A DNA stretch of 64,000 nucleotides from Symbiodinium natans (lineage: Eukaryota > Sar > Dinophyceae > Suessiales > Symbiodiniaceae). Position 1 is the first letter of the stretch. Every line of letters starts with the position of its first letter. The notes below the pieces were generated by a model. It had not been told where the DNA came from. It saw only the letters and a list, made by a program, of their open reading frames with translations, and searched no databases. A program made the position numbers and the translations under genes. Where the stretch lies: assembly GCA_905221605.1 (NCBI GenBank), contig CAJNDS010002634.1, positions 1,759,077 to 1,823,076 of the forward strand. The letters run 5' to 3'. Of this stretch, positions 1 through 10,000 are shown piece after piece.

Positions 1-84
1 TGCGTGTGTGCGTGTGTGCGTGTGTGCGTGTGTGCGTGTGTGCGTGTGTGCGTGTGTGCGTGTGTGCGTGTGTGCGTGTGTGCG

Positions 85-145
<61 letters not shown>
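1..145. repeat. (TG)n/(TGCG)n microsatellite
   Basis: Alternating TGCG and TG dinucleotide runs fill the window start. The Cys/Val-rich open frames across it are artefacts of the repeat. Confidence 0.95.
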
Positions 146-147
<2 letters not shown>

Positions 148-732
148 TTTTTGGTGGGTGCAGGCCCGCATGAGTTTTGGATATACGGGCTGGATTATAC
201 CAAGGTGGTAATAAGGATCCATTCCATTCTCGCAGCACCAGTACCCTAGAACCTAAATCCTAACACGTAAGCTGCATGACAGACTACTACTTGCCCAAGA
301 ACCCCCAAACATAGGGACATTATCTTTAGTTTTTGCAGGGTTTAGGGTTTGGGGTTTGGGGTTTGGGGTGTAGGGTTTAAGCAAACACTAGCAGAGGCAA
401 CCCGGTCTACAACGGTGTGGCGGGTGCCTTTGCTGGTGCCGTGTCGGTGTTGTGCACCATGCCCCAGGCCGGTTCTCGCGAAGCCCTGAACCCGGACCCC
501 CTGAGAATTTAAGAACCAAGTAGAGGGTATAGGGTTGCAGGGTTTGAGAGTGCGGTTGAGTCTGCGAAAGCTCCACGAAAGACCAGGCGATTTCACATGC
601 CGAGCCTAGTTGAGAGATGAAACTTTCCATGGTCGAGACCACTACAGCAAGAAAGGCACGATTAGCTTGCACACTGCACATGCTCGATTGTCCCACAGCT
701 TGCAGTGTAGTGGTTGGGTCGGTTTGCCATGG

Positions 733-948
733 TCCTAAAACCCGAAACCCTAAACCCTCAACCCTAAGCCCTAAAACTCTAAACCCGAAACCCCAAACCC
801 CAAACCCCAAACCCCAAACCCTAAACCCTAAACCCTAAACCCTAAACCCTAAACCCTAAACCCTAAACCCTAAACCCTAAACCCTAAACCCTAAACCCTA
901 AACCCTAAACCCCAAACCCCAAACCCCAAACCCCAAACCCCAAACCCT
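733..948 (-). repeat. Telomere-like array, CCCTAAA on plus strand
   Basis: About 30 units. The centre is perfect CCCTAAA; both edges shade into CCCCAAA and CCCGAAA variants, as expected of an ageing internal array. Confidence 0.95.
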
Positions 949-1046
949 GCACTTCGCTTCTGAGGGTTTGCGGCCTCGGCCTTTTCAACCCGAAATCCTC
1001 AAATCCAAGCTCCGCAAGTGGCGGCCCTGAGCTGAGAACCGTCAGA

Positions 1047-1123
1047 GTTTAGGGTTTATAGGGTTTAGGGTTTAGGGTTTAGGGTTTAGGGTTTAGGGTT
1101 AGAGCTTAAGGTTTAGGGTTTAG
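1047..1123 (+). repeat. Telomere-like array, TTTAGGG
   Basis: About 10 TTTAGGG units with a few variants, opposite in orientation to the array at 733-948. Confidence 0.9.
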
Positions 1124-1378
1124 AGGCTCAGCTCATATATATTTGAGGCGCCTAATCCGTTTGTGCCCTTCATTCTCTTCTACCACACCTCTGTGCCCAA
1201 CAGAACCAAAGCCAGCACCAGCAGCTGCGAACTACAACGCTTCTGGTTCACAAATCACAGCTCTTGGGCTGCGGACTAGGATGGCAAGTAGGGTACTCAA
1301 AAAGGGACCACAGTGTAGGGATTTGACCAAGTACCGGCTGGTTCTTAGCAGAGAATGAGGTACCTTACATGCTCCTTT

Positions 1379-1505
1379 TTAACCCTAAACCCTAAACCCA
1401 AAACCCTAAACCCTAAACCCTAAACCCTAAACCCTAAACCCTAAACCCTAAACCCTAAACCCTAAACCCTAAACCCTAAACCCTAAACCCTAAACCCTAA
1501 ACCCT
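1379..1505 (-). repeat. Telomere-like array, CCCTAAA
   Basis: About 18 near-perfect units. It ends in ACCCTGCCTGAACTCTGC, and that same junction recurs at 4582-4599. It lies directly upstream of a candidate exon. Confidence 0.95.
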
Positions 1506-1520
1506 GCCTGAACTCTGCAG

Positions 1521-1633
1521 AACCAGGGGAAAGAGCAGAGAATCGGAACCTGCAGGACACGGTGAAGACGCGCATGCAGGGAGAGGAGGCGCGCAAGCTC
1601 TACAAGAGCACCATGGACCTCCAGCCTGCAACT
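1521..1633 (+). CDS. Putative host exon, unknown protein
   Basis: The frame is open and helix-like (…LQDTVKTRMQGEEARKLYKS…). CTCTGCAG precedes it and GTGGGG follows, leading straight into TTTAGGG repeats at 1637. A CCCTAAA array lies just upstream. This is the clearest early example of an exon sandwiched between repeat arrays. No family recognised. Confidence 0.6.
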
Positions 1634-1636
1634 GTG

Positions 1637-1800
1637 GGGTTAGGGTTTAGGGTTTAGGGTTTAGGGTTTAGGGTTTAGGGTTTCCAGCCCGCAACCAGCT
1701 TGGGTTGTAGACGGCTTTTCGGGCTTTTAGTTTTCGGGTTTAGGGCGTTAGGGTTTAGGGTTCAGGGTTTAGGGTTTTTAGGGTTTAGGGCTTTGAGGGC
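1637..1800 (+). repeat. Telomere-like array, TTTAGGG, interrupted
   Basis: Perfect TTTAGGG at 1637-1682, then a degenerate stretch around 1738-1800 with unique sequence between. Confidence 0.85.
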
Positions 1801-1900
1801 TTTTAGGGCTTGGGGCTCTTGGGCGGCGTTTGAAAGCTGGGCCGTGGCCACCTCCCCGATCAACCCTCCAGCCTTCCTGCACTCTCAGCCCTGGAACTGG

Positions 1901-1958
1901 GTTTAGGGTTTAGGGTTTGGGGTTTGGGGTTTAGGGTTTAGGGTTTAGGGTTCAGGGA
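1901..1958 (+). repeat. Telomere-like array, TTTAGGG
   Basis: Eight units, some TTTGGGG. The preceding open stretch at about 1829-1900 ends PAFLHSQPWNW and may be coding, but I could not place its borders. Confidence 0.9.
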
Positions 1959-2054
1959 ACTGGAAAGTCACAGCAGGATCGCCTCAACTTAGGGCACTCG
2001 TGACCCTACGGAACTTCCGAGTGAGCCTCCAAGCAACCGAGTGAGCCTTCATCA

Positions 2055-2121
2055 TAAACCCCAAACCCCCAAACCCTGAACCCTAAACCCTAAACCCCAA
2101 ACCCTTAACCCTAAGCCCTAA
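2055..2121 (-). repeat. Telomere-like array, CCCTAAA, degenerate
   Basis: CCCTAAA, CCCCAAA and CCCTGAA units mixed. The last unit (CCCTAAG) may supply the acceptor of the next exon. Confidence 0.85.
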
Positions 2122-2122
2122 G

Positions 2123-2208
2123 GACTGCGCCATGCAAATCATGAAGAAAGAAGGAGCCGGATCAGCGTGCGTCCAGCAAGAGTCAAAGGATTTACGGGAC
2201 GGCCAGAT
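2123..2208 (+). CDS. Putative host exon, unknown protein
   Basis: An open frame (KDCAMQIMKKEGAG…) begins right after CCCTAAG, so the repeat unit itself would be the splice acceptor. It ends at GTCAGG followed by TTTAGGG. Unknown function; weaker than the best exons. Confidence 0.4.
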
Positions 2209-2212
2209 GTCA

Positions 2213-2305
2213 GGGTTTAGGGTTCAAGGTTTAGGGCCTAATAGGGTTTAGGGTTTAGGGTTTAGGGTTTAGGATTTAGGGCCTAATAGGGTTCAGGGTT
2301 TGGGG
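2213..2305 (+). repeat. Telomere-like array, TTTAGGG
   Basis: TTTAGGG with two TAATAGGG interruptions. Confidence 0.9.
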
Positions 2306-2498
2306 GCAAGGGAAAGGGCTTAGGGAGACGAATTGAGGGGTTTAGGGGCCTGGAGGGCGCAGCATTGAACCGCATATCTCTCTGACCCCCAACTCAAACA
2401 CACCCAACCCAAACCCACTCTTTAGGTTGAGGGGGTTTATTTTAGGTGGTAGGGTTTAGAGTGTTGGGTTTGAAGCATGAGTACCCGCTCCTGGTGGT

Positions 2499-2543
2499 GT
2501 AGGGTTTAGGGTTTAGGGTTTAGGGTTTAGGGTTTAGGGTTGA
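2499..2543 (+). repeat. Telomere-like array, TTTAGGG
   Basis: Six units, followed by a C homopolymer at about 2552-2567. Confidence 0.9.
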
Positions 2544-2619
2544 GTAGGGTTCCCCCCCCCCCCCCCACCAATCCGAAGCACCAGTGGCGAGGCACGGGTT
2601 CACATGCTGAGGGGTCTAG

Positions 2620-2716
2620 GGTTTCAGGGGTTTAGGGTTTAGGGTTTAGGGTTTAGGGTTTAGGGTTTAGGGTTTAGGGTTTAGGGTTTAGGGTTCAGGG
2701 TTCAGGGTTCAGGGTT
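2620..2716 (+). repeat. Telomere-like array, TTTAGGG
   Basis: About 13 units, the last three TTCAGGG. Confidence 0.95.
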
Positions 2717-2717
2717 T

Positions 2718-2845
2718 ACAGTAAACTCCAAAAAGTTGGAAACCTTTTTGAGGACAAATCGTGCTGGGATTCCCTATACTTTAGTCCTATGGACTGAGGC
2801 TATTGAATTTCCAACCTTTTTGGCTTCTACTAGAGGGTAAACTGT
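2718..2845. mobile_element. Imperfect palindromic element (MITE-like, single copy seen)
   Basis: The ends are inverted copies: ACAGTAAACTCCAAAAAGTTGGAAA on the left and TTTCCAACCTTTTTGG…GTAAACTGT on the right. It has no coding capacity and lies between two TTTAGGG arrays. I saw no second copy. Confidence 0.5.
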
Positions 2846-2847
2846 TT

Positions 2848-2932
2848 GGGGTTTAGGGTTTAGGGTTTAGGGTTTAGGGTTTAGGGTTCAGGGTTCAGGG
2901 TTCAGGGTTCAGGGTTCAGGGGTTCAGGGTTC
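2848..2932 (+). repeat. Telomere-like array, TTTAGGG to TTCAGGG
   Basis: The first half is TTTAGGG and the second half TTCAGGG, so a mutated unit has itself been tandemly amplified. Confidence 0.95.
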
Positions 2933-3043
2933 TTAGGCCTTCCGGATCTCAGTCTTGGTCTTAGGCCGGCATGAGTGGCGGCTTTGAATGCTTCAGGGCC
3001 TAGGGTTGAAAGACGCGCCACCTGAAGAGAAGCCGGCGCTCTA

Positions 3044-3156
3044 CCTTGAAGGACCAAATGAACCCTAAAAATTCGGGTCTTTTTCCCTCTCCTACCCAAA
3101 AACTCGTATTCAGGTATATGAAACGCCAACCCTTTTAGGGTTCATCTGGTCCCCAA
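3044..3156 (-). mobile_element. MITE family C, copy 1
   Basis: Inverted ends of the form GGACCA(A/G)ATGAACCCTAAAA, with a degenerate core. In reverse orientation it aligns along its whole length with 16379-16489, including the CATATACCT core motif. Non-coding, about 110 bp. Confidence 0.7.
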
Positions 3157-3197
3157 TATGGACCTCGGACCTATAAAACCTTCAAGCCCACAAGCGC

Positions 3198-3488
3198 CTA
3201 AACCCTAAACCCTAAACCCTAAACCCTAAACCCTAAACCCTGAACCCCAGCAGAGGGGGGGCATGATTCAGTGTTCGCGGCACACTTGGAGTGCCTTGCG
3301 CTGGAGACCAGACCCGCGCGCTGTGTTGGAGAGCGAGACCCGGAGGCCTGAACCTTAAGCCCCAAACCCTAAACCCCGAAAATCCCTAAACCCCTAAACC
3401 CTGTAGCCTAAACCTAAACCCTAATCCCCTGAACCCCTGAACCCCTAAACCCCTAAACCCTACAAACCCTACAAACCCTAAAGCCCTA
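3198..3488 (-). repeat. Telomere-like arrays, CCCTAAA, two blocks
   Basis: Perfect units at 3198-3247 and degenerate CCCCTAAA/CCCTACAAA units at 3360-3488. The piece between (about 3254-3353) is open in one frame and could be an exon, but its borders are unclear. Confidence 0.85.
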
Positions 3489-3587
3489 GATCGCCACAGG
3501 ACCCGCTTTCTTCTACTCGGGCACCTGGCCGCGCATGACTCTCAACTAGTCTAGTGGAGGGGCTTCGTGGGATCTGGTTTCAGAGGC

Positions 3588-3644
3588 GGTTTAGGGTTTA
3601 GGGTTTAGGGTTTAGGGTTTAGGGTTTAGGGTTTAGGGTTTAGG
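3588..3644 (+). repeat. Telomere-like array, TTTAGGG
   Basis: Eight perfect units. Confidence 0.95.
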
Positions 3645-3988
3645 GCGATTCGGGTCTCGACACAGCGCGTCGTAGGCCTCATCTATGGCGTTTGCAACAT
3701 GATTTTGCACTCATATCAAGCTTGACCTTGAACTTGGCCTTCGCATTCTCTGCCGACCTTTGCACCCGCCGTTGTTCTTGCAGGTGCCTTGTGACTTGCA
3801 GGTCTTGGTTGAGCGACATTTTGGGGGAACGATTTCGGGCCTGGGATGTTGGCCTAGAACTTCCGAGGGGAGGGGGGGGGTTTAGGGTTTAGGGTTTGCT
3901 GAGCCCCTACTGCATTCTTTAGGCACCCTTAATGCATTGCAAACCCCTAAGACTTAAGCACCAAACCCCCTGAACCCTCGAGCCTAAG

Positions 3989-4044
3989 GATCCGCGTCTC
4001 CCTGGACGTCGGCATTACTTTTGCCATCTTCCCCATGCGCCTTG
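3989..4044 (+). CDS. Putative host exon, unknown protein
   Basis: A short open frame reading IRVSLDVGITFAIFPMRL follows GCCTAAG and stops at a GTACTT donor. The hydrophobic pattern suits a beta-strand or membrane segment. Function unknown. Confidence 0.5.
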
Positions 4045-4261
4045 GTACTTCAGTACTTCAGTACTTCAGTACATCGTGCTTCGTGCTTACTCTACACCGT
4101 CCCTTTTGACGGTCTGACGGACCATGGGATACGATGGAGAAGATTCCCTTAAGAAAGGAGAATCCTTACACGGAAAGAGTGTATACCCGATGCTTATGTT
4201 GGGGACCGTACTGTTGAACGACTACCACAGGGTTTCGGATGAAGGGCCTTAGAGTGCAGGG

Positions 4262-4297
4262 CAAACCCTAAGCCCTAAACCCTAAACCCTATACCCT
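4262..4297 (-). repeat. Telomere-like array, CCCTAAA
   Basis: Five units just upstream of the exon at 4319. Confidence 0.85.
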
Positions 4298-4318
4298 AAG
4301 TCCGCGCGCGGCCCTCAG

Positions 4319-4417
4319 ATCATTCAGCAGAAGCCCTGAATCCTGGTCGATCTTTGCCCAGCTGCTTTCGGATTTATCCCGAGCTGAACAAGCTGAGCGT
4401 AGAAAACCCTACAAGCG
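4319..4417 (+). CDS. Putative host exon, unknown protein
   Basis: After GGCCCTCAG the frame reads as a helical segment (ESWSIFAQLLSDLSRAEQAE) and runs to a GC-type donor (AAGCG|GCTCCT) before the next CCCTAAA array. No family recognised. Confidence 0.55.
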
Positions 4418-4424
4418 GCTCCTA

Positions 4425-4586
4425 GACCCTAAACCCTAAACCCTAAACCCTAAACCTTAAACCCTGAACCCCTAACCCCTAACCCCTAACCCCTAAACCC
4501 TAAACCCTAAACCCTAAACCCTAAACCCTAAACCCTAAACCCTAAACCCTAAACCCTAAACCCTAAACCCTAAACCCTAAACCCTG
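4425..4586 (-). repeat. Telomere-like array, CCCTAAA
   Basis: One of the longest arrays, about 23 units with a short CCCCTAA run. It ends in the same ACCCTGCCTGAACTCTGC junction as the array at 1379. Confidence 0.95.
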
Positions 4587-4926
4587 CCTGAACTCTGCTA
4601 GCTTTTCACAAAACCAGGCTTGGACAGCTGATCTCCTTCCCGTACTGAGAGAGTCCTTTTGTCAGTGGCGGCTAGGAACGCCACGTGCTTAGAGGTTGAG
4701 AGCACATGGTCTTCATGAGATTGTACCTTGGACCCCTAAGGTTGGACCATCGGGTTTAGGGACAATTTTTAAGAGCCTTAGGGGTACGAGCCTTAGTCCC
4801 CTTGAGGTCTGGTGTAATCTTTTAGGGCTGTTGGAGGAATGGCAGGGGACGGGACGTGTAGACCAGGTGTGGTGTGTGGGCATCGATCCTAAAGCCCAAG
4901 ACCAGGCTGTTACTGGAAATACCCGT

Positions 4927-5007
4927 CTAAACCCTCAACTTTGCCCTAAACCCTAAACCCTAAACCCCTGAACCCTAAACCCCTAAACCCTAAACCCTTG
5001 ACCCCTG
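4927..5007 (-). repeat. Telomere-like array, CCCTAAA, degenerate
   Basis: Mixed CCCTAAA, CCCCTAAA and CCCTTGA units. Confidence 0.8.
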
Positions 5008-5194
5008 GCTGGGTCTTAAAGTCTTAGAGGTTCAGGTTGATTCTTCCAGTGGTCAGACATGTGCCTAGGTTGGTTTTTTGAAAGGGGGTTAACGATCCTT
5101 TGAGAATTACAGTAACGCCTTGTCAAATATGGGTTTCTTCGTTTTTTAGGGGGCCAGCTTCAAGAAGGGCACACTGGTTGCACACCCGGAAGCA

Positions 5195-5325
5195 TACCCC
5201 CGAAACGTACCGCGAAACATACCCCCGAAGTTGCAGGTAAAGTAGCTCATGATTCCGCGAAACATACCACGAAACATGCCCCGAAACAAACCCCGAAACA
5301 TACCCACGAAACATACCCTGATCCC
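5195..5325. repeat. Short tandem repeat, CGAAACATACCC type
   Basis: About eight degenerate 12-13 bp units (CGAAACATACCC/CGAAACATACCA), split by a short unique piece. On the minus strand it reads as repetitive MFRG peptides, which I regard as non-coding. The rest of 5008-5740 shows no gene I can support. Confidence 0.7.
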
Positions 5326-5740
5326 AACACCTGTCGCCCGCCCACCCCCCCCCCCCCCTATCGAACAAAGCAATATTGCATTTAGGATTGAGGGTTTGGG
5401 GTCTTGAAATGCCTAGGGTTAAGGTATAGTCTAGGATGCCAGATTTTCGATTGCGTTGGTTGAAGCCGACGCTTGGTTTTCGGAGGCGAGCATACATGTC
5501 CCTGGACATTGCAGAAGTGATAGGGCGGAGCCCCATCGATTTGAAGAGAGCTGGGCGTTTCAGAGCTTCCGAGAACTGTCATGCCAAAAAAGTCATGGCT
5601 CATTTATCATTCGTTGCTCAACACATGGCGTGCTCAGAGGATTTGCACCTCAGGATCTTTGCCTCCCACGTGCATGTTTCCTCGCATAAGTGTCATCGCC
5701 TTGTGGCCTTGAACCACACTCCCCCTCACAGTCCTCTTTA

Positions 5741-5782
5741 GGGTTTCGGGTTTAGGGTTTAGGGTTTAGGGTTTAGGGTTTA
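5741..5782 (+). repeat. Telomere-like array, TTTAGGG
   Basis: Six units. Confidence 0.9.
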
Positions 5783-6269
5783 TGCCCGTGCCTGAAGCAA
5801 TGACCACCAGCTGACATCCCCACCGGTGGCAGCTCTTCCACCCCTTGTGCTGCCACTTGTAGTGTGCTCGTGGCGTAATTGCGATCGGGCGTTGTAGGCC
5901 CCCCCTCTGAGCTTGCATGAGGTTTGCTCACAGCCAATGCAGGTAGCTGCCGATGCTAGTGGTCGCCAGTCTCACCTCCTTTTATGTACCCCCAAGAGCC
6001 CTGAACCTCACTAGGGTTCAATTACATGAGTTCAGCTCTGCCAGTGGTTAGACAATCGGCTGGCTTCATCCTGAGTTTTCAGCGAGAGAGGTGAACATGT
6101 ATTTAATCCCCAGAAGCCCCGGCGCTTGCGCAGAAGGATCCCACAATTCCTCTTATAGTGTATGGCACCTGTGTGGCGGCAGCAAGGATCATTTCAGGAG
6201 AGTTCTGGTGATTGGCCAGTGGGCTTTTGCGTCCACACTCTCAACGCCTAAACCCGGAGGCTTTTTTGT

Positions 6270-6350
6270 TTTATAGGGTTTATAGGGTTTATGGGGTTTA
6301 CAGGGTTTATAGGGTTCATAGAGTTTATAGGGTTGACAGGGAATACAGGG
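6270..6350 (+). repeat. Variant array, GGGTTTATA units
   Basis: Units are GGGTTTATA or GGGTTTACA (9 bp) instead of 7 bp, a length variant of the telomere-like repeat that has been amplified in its own right. Confidence 0.8.
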
Positions 6351-6707
6351 CTTTTTTGGGGGGGTTTAGAACTAAACCCGAAACCCCTTTATCTGCCAAC
6401 ATTCGGTTTGCTCGAGACCTCGAAATCCGACTATAGCCAAGTCGCTCGAAATCCCTCAGCAACAGCGGCTTACAGCACGTTTGAAACCCTGAGCCTACAC
6501 CCTATATGAACCCAGACACCCTAGAAACCCTACAAATGCGATAAACCTGAAGAACCTTATGAACCCTACCCTATGCACCCTAGAAACACTCAGCCCCTCA
6601 CCCAACAAACCTTCACTACTATTTGCTTCAGAACCCCCCCCAAAAAATCGAAAGTCATCATCCCTATATTGCCCTTACAGGGAAGAATAATTGCTTTCTT
6701 TTTATTG

Positions 6708-6782
6708 GGTTTTAGGGTTTAGGGTTTAGGGTTTAGGGTTTAGGGTTTAGGGTTTAGGGTTTAGGGTTTAGGGTTTAGGGTT
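6708..6782 (+). repeat. Telomere-like array, TTTAGGG
   Basis: About 11 perfect units. Confidence 0.95.
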
Positions 6783-6817
6783 CTTGAGCAAAAAGCTCAG
6801 CAAGCCCAGAACCACAC

Positions 6818-6873
6818 CTCCGCGAGGTGAACTCCTCGTCGGAAGGTTGGCTCCGCAAGAAGCCGCTCCGGCG
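6818..6873 (-). CDS. Possible minus-strand exon
   Basis: On the minus strand CTTCCCAG precedes an open frame (RRSGFLRSQPSDEEFTSR) and GTGTGG follows. It would be one of few host exons on this strand. No match on the plus strand explains it. Low certainty because of its length. Confidence 0.35.
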
Positions 6874-6887
6874 CTGGGAAGTTGAGG

Positions 6888-7105
6888 GTCTAGGGTTTAG
6901 GGTTTAGGGTTTAGGGTTTAGGGTTTAGGGTTTAGGGTTTAGGGTTTAGGGATTGATAGGGTTTTTAGGGATTGATAGGGTTTATAGGGTTTTAAAGGCT
7001 TTTCAAGGGTTTACAGGGTTGTAGGGTCGCTAGGGTATTAAAGGGCTTACAGGGTTTATAGGGTTTAATATGTTTTGGAGGGTTTAGAGGGCTTAGAGGG
7101 CTTAG
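6888..7105 (+). repeat. Telomere-like array, TTTAGGG grading into variants
   Basis: Perfect units to about 6950, then GGGATTGATAGGGTTT and GGGCTTAGA variants. Confidence 0.85.
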
Positions 7106-7180
7106 AGGGTTTGTTAAAATATCGGCTTCGGGCCTAGAGATAGCCCTGCTCCAGACAAGGTTTCTGGGTTCCGGGGTCAC

Positions 7181-7243
7181 CCTAAACCCCTAAACCCCTA
7201 AACCCCTAAACCCCTAAACCCTAAACCCTAAACCCTAAACCCT
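7181..7243 (-). repeat. Telomere-like array, CCCCTAAA and CCCTAAA
   Basis: Five 8-bp units followed by four 7-bp units. Confidence 0.9.
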
Positions 7244-7586
7244 GTTGTTGGCTACGCCAGGGGCTCTGACTCTGACGTCCGGGAAAGTTTGCTTTCAGGG
7301 TCTAGGGCGCATAAACTTGTTGTTCCTCTGACTAGCTGAGTGAGTACACTTGACACTTTTTGGGATACCATAACCCCGTGAGAACTGAAAGTGTGCCACT
7401 TTTTTGGCGATTGTGAACTCAGCAACTAAGTCCTTTTGGCAAGGGGGTGGAAGTCGAAATCTCTTCCCGACCTGCAGCTCTTCAGCCGAGTGTCGGAAGT
7501 TACCTCAATATCCCAACGCCCTGCACCCTCAACTCTACCCTAAAAACGAAAGACGCTATGCTTTGAAGCCCCCGAAACCCTAAACC

Positions 7587-7697
7587 TTGGGATGTTTCCC
7601 CTTATACTAGCAATCCTGAATAGGGATTATCGTACCCCCCCCCCCCTTCCCATTACAATCCCGATTAAGGACTGTTAGTATAAGGGGAACATCCCAA
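7587..7697. mobile_element. MITE family A, copy 1
   Basis: A 111-bp near-palindrome. The ends read TTGGGATGTT(T)CCCCTTATACTA and its inverse. The inner arms carry CAATCC…GGATTG-type complements, with a C homopolymer in the loop. Closely related copies lie at 42582 and 23477. Confidence 0.8.
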
Positions 7698-7800
7698 ACC
7701 CCAAGCCCCAAACCCCAAGCCCCAAACCCCAAACCCCAAACCCCAAACCCCAAACCCTAAACCCCAAACCCCAAACCCTAAACCCTAAACCCAACTTAAA
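7696..7800 (-). repeat. Telomere-like array, CCCCAAA type
   Basis: Mostly CCCCAAA units, starting exactly at the right end of the MITE. Confidence 0.9.
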
Positions 7801-7901
7801 CCCGAAACTGGAAAGCTCGTGCCCAAGGCTGGCAAACATCCACCGGAAAAAGGGTGAGCCGGCTCCTCAAGGGTCTCCCAATCTCCCTCTCTGAAGTGTT
7901 T

Positions 7902-8040
7902 GGGGTTTAGGGTTTAGGGTTTAGGGTTAGGTTTAGGGTTTAGGGTTTAGGGTTTAGGGTTTAGGGTTTAGGGTTTAGGGTTTAGGGTTTAGGGTTTAGG
8001 GTTTAGGGTTTAGGGTTTAGGGTTTAGGGTTTAGGGTTTG
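7902..8040 (+). repeat. Telomere-like array, TTTAGGG
   Basis: About 20 units, one shortened. The 8041-8870 stretch that follows has an AG-preceded open piece at about 8050-8105 but no gene I can define. Confidence 0.95.
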
Positions 8041-8871
8041 TTTCTACAGAGCTTGACATACGGCAGAAGAACGGCACACAGCAACCTGACCGCGCCCATC
8101 CGACAGTCTTGATCCCAGAAGACTCACATGGGGAGTGTTCTGAATTTGGGTCCTCTTGTAGACGCTTGGGCGTTTCCGCAATTTGGGGGGTTTACCTTAT
8201 TGGGGTCCTCATTAGAAGGATACTATTTGGGCCCACTTGTAAATATGCAGATTTGTTCAAGGGTTGATTTGGGCTTGGGGCTTGTGTAGTTTGGGGGATC
8301 CGGGCTTGAACCGGGTGAAGGGGACGAAGAAGAAGTTGCGCTTGACAAGGTCTTTGTGGACATGTAGAGTGCCTTCTTGGATGCATCTCCTGACATGCGG
8401 GGGGTTGTTCCAGATTCGGGTCACCTTTCTCATAGGTTCCCTCTACCTTTTGTAAGGAATGACTCCTCTTTTAACAGTTCTCTCCCCCAAAACTAGAATC
8501 CTGGCTTGGAACAAAGCTGCCACCCACCTGCCACGCCGCCGCTGAGAGTCTGAAAGCACACAGAGGGTTCCCTAAAAAGGAAAAAAGGTCATGCATGGTC
8601 ATGCATTCCGAGGCTCCCAGGCCATGTAGCCTTGCACAAGGTCAACCATTTGAGAGGGAAAGCCTTCCAAAGCATCTCAAGTCCCCCTTGCCAGCTGAGA
8701 CGCAAACGTTACCTTGAGGTAGGCTTAGGATTCTGACTCCTTCCTGAGCTGCCCTCTGTTGCCATGAGAGCCTGGGCTGGCAATTGGCAGAAAGGTGGAT
8801 GGTCAGAGCAGTTTGCGGGGGTTAGCGTTTCTTGGCGTAGGGCTTCGCATTTCTGGCGTAGGAGACACCTC

Positions 8872-8970
8872 AAACCTTAAACCCTAAACCCCTAGACTAA
8901 AAACCCTAAACCCTAAACCCTAAACCCTAAACCCTAAACCCTAAACCCTAAACCCTAAACCCTAAACCCG
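8872..8970 (-). repeat. Telomere-like array, CCCTAAA
   Basis: About 13 units. Confidence 0.95.
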
Positions 8971-8984
8971 GGAAATCCCTCCAG

Positions 8985-9025
8985 AATCCTAGCCTGCTTG
9001 TGCGAGTGGAAATCCCTCTTTACAA
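8985..9025 (+). CDS. Putative host exon, unknown protein
   Basis: After CCTCCAG the frame reads NPSLLVRVEIPLYK and ends at a GC-type donor (TACAA|GCGAAA). CCCTAAA arrays flank both sides. Confidence 0.5.
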
Positions 9026-9032
9026 GCGAAAG

Positions 9033-9113
9033 CCGAAACCCGAAACCCTAAACCCTAAACCCTAAACCCTAAACCCTAAACCCTAAACCCTAAACCCTAA
9101 ACCCTAAACCCTA
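9033..9113 (-). repeat. Telomere-like array, CCCTAAA
   Basis: About 11 units. Confidence 0.95.
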
Positions 9114-9175
9114 CGCTTTGCTTTGTGGGCCGCAAAAGCCCTAGACCCCCGCGCCATAAAGGGGATCTATCCCGC

Positions 9176-9298
9176 TAACCCCTAAACCCCTAAACCTCTA
9201 AACCCCTAAACCCCTAAACCCCTAAACCCCTAAAACCCCTAAAACCCCTAAAACCCCTAAAACCCTAAAACCCTGAAGCCTAAACCCTAACCCCTGAA
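9176..9298 (-). repeat. Telomere-like array, CCCCTAAA (8-bp) variant
   Basis: Units are CCCCTAAA and CCCCTAAAA, a local amplification of longer variants. Confidence 0.9.
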
Positions 9299-9310
9299 GC
9301 CCTGCAGCAG

Positions 9311-9404
9311 CCAAGGAAAGGTCGACCCGCAGCTGGCAGCCATCCGCCAAGCAGCCAGGGACTCCTGGCTTCTCTTCCCTAAGCCCTGCGATGAACAAAA
9401 GCCG
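9311..9404 (+). CDS. Putative host exon, unknown protein
   Basis: TGCAGCAG precedes an open frame (GKVDPQLAAIRQAARDSW…) rich in charged and aromatic residues. A GTCCCC donor follows LFPKPCDEQKP. It reads strongly as protein in only this frame. Function unknown. Confidence 0.6.
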
Positions 9405-9413
9405 GTCCCCTTG

Positions 9414-9468
9414 AACCCTAAACCCTAAACCCTAAACCTTAAACCCTAAACCCTAAACCCTAAACCCT
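9414..9468 (-). repeat. Telomere-like array, CCCTAAA
   Basis: Eight units between the exon and the LINE-like fragment. Confidence 0.9.
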
Positions 9469-9481
9469 TTGGGCTTGGGAC

Positions 9482-9949
9482 TTAGGGTTTTTTTTTGTGG
9501 CGTATGCCATGCATGCTGTGCGTTGCTTCTTTTCGGCTCTGCCGCAGTTTCCTGGCTAGTCTGAGGTACTTATCATGAGGTCCCTTTAGGGGGTTTGACA
9601 GGTCTGCGGAGTGGTCCACCCATACGTCCGGATGTAGCGTTTTGGTGGTGGTCTCTAGCCAATATGGGAATTGCATACCTCTTCGGCGTCCTTGTGCTAC
9701 AATCCTATCTTTGAATGCGCTGCAAAACACGACGTTATGGGTGGGTTCGGCAATATCAGTGGCAAAGAGTTCTTCCAGGTACCCGGACTGCTTCTGCAAT
9801 AGGATTTCTGACGGGAGTCTGGGGCCTAGAGCTTCCCGCCAGACTTGTTGGTTTGAGAGTCGGGAGTAGTAAGAAGCCTTTATGTTGACTACTCTGCGTA
9901 GGAATCTGTAGAAGAAAGCATCTATCTTTTTAAGGTGCGGGGTGGTCAA
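9482..9949 (-). pseudogene. LINE-like reverse transcriptase fragment (downstream part)
   Basis: A 155-residue minus-strand frame. The start (…DAFFYRFLRRVVNIKASYYS…, then RLSNQQVWREA) resembles the connection region after the reverse transcriptase core of non-LTR retrotransposons, where a Lys/Arg-rich segment is followed by YYSR-SN. No FADD catalytic box is present, so it is at best a truncated remnant. It ends in a run of A residues on its own strand, at 9489-9497, consistent with a 3' tail. It is antisense to the neighbouring host exons. It could instead be a host exon. Confidence 0.4.
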
Positions 9950-9960
9950 AAGTGAGAGGG

Positions 9961-10000
9961 ACTTAGGGTTTAGGGTTTAGGGTTTAGGGTTTAGGGTTTA
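9961..10000 (+). repeat. Telomere-like array, TTTAGGG
   Basis: Five units. I see no supportable gene in 10001-10575. Confidence 0.9.

Noticed and set aside
4-249. Cys/Val-rich ORFs at the window start
   Set aside because: Direct product of the TG/CG microsatellite.
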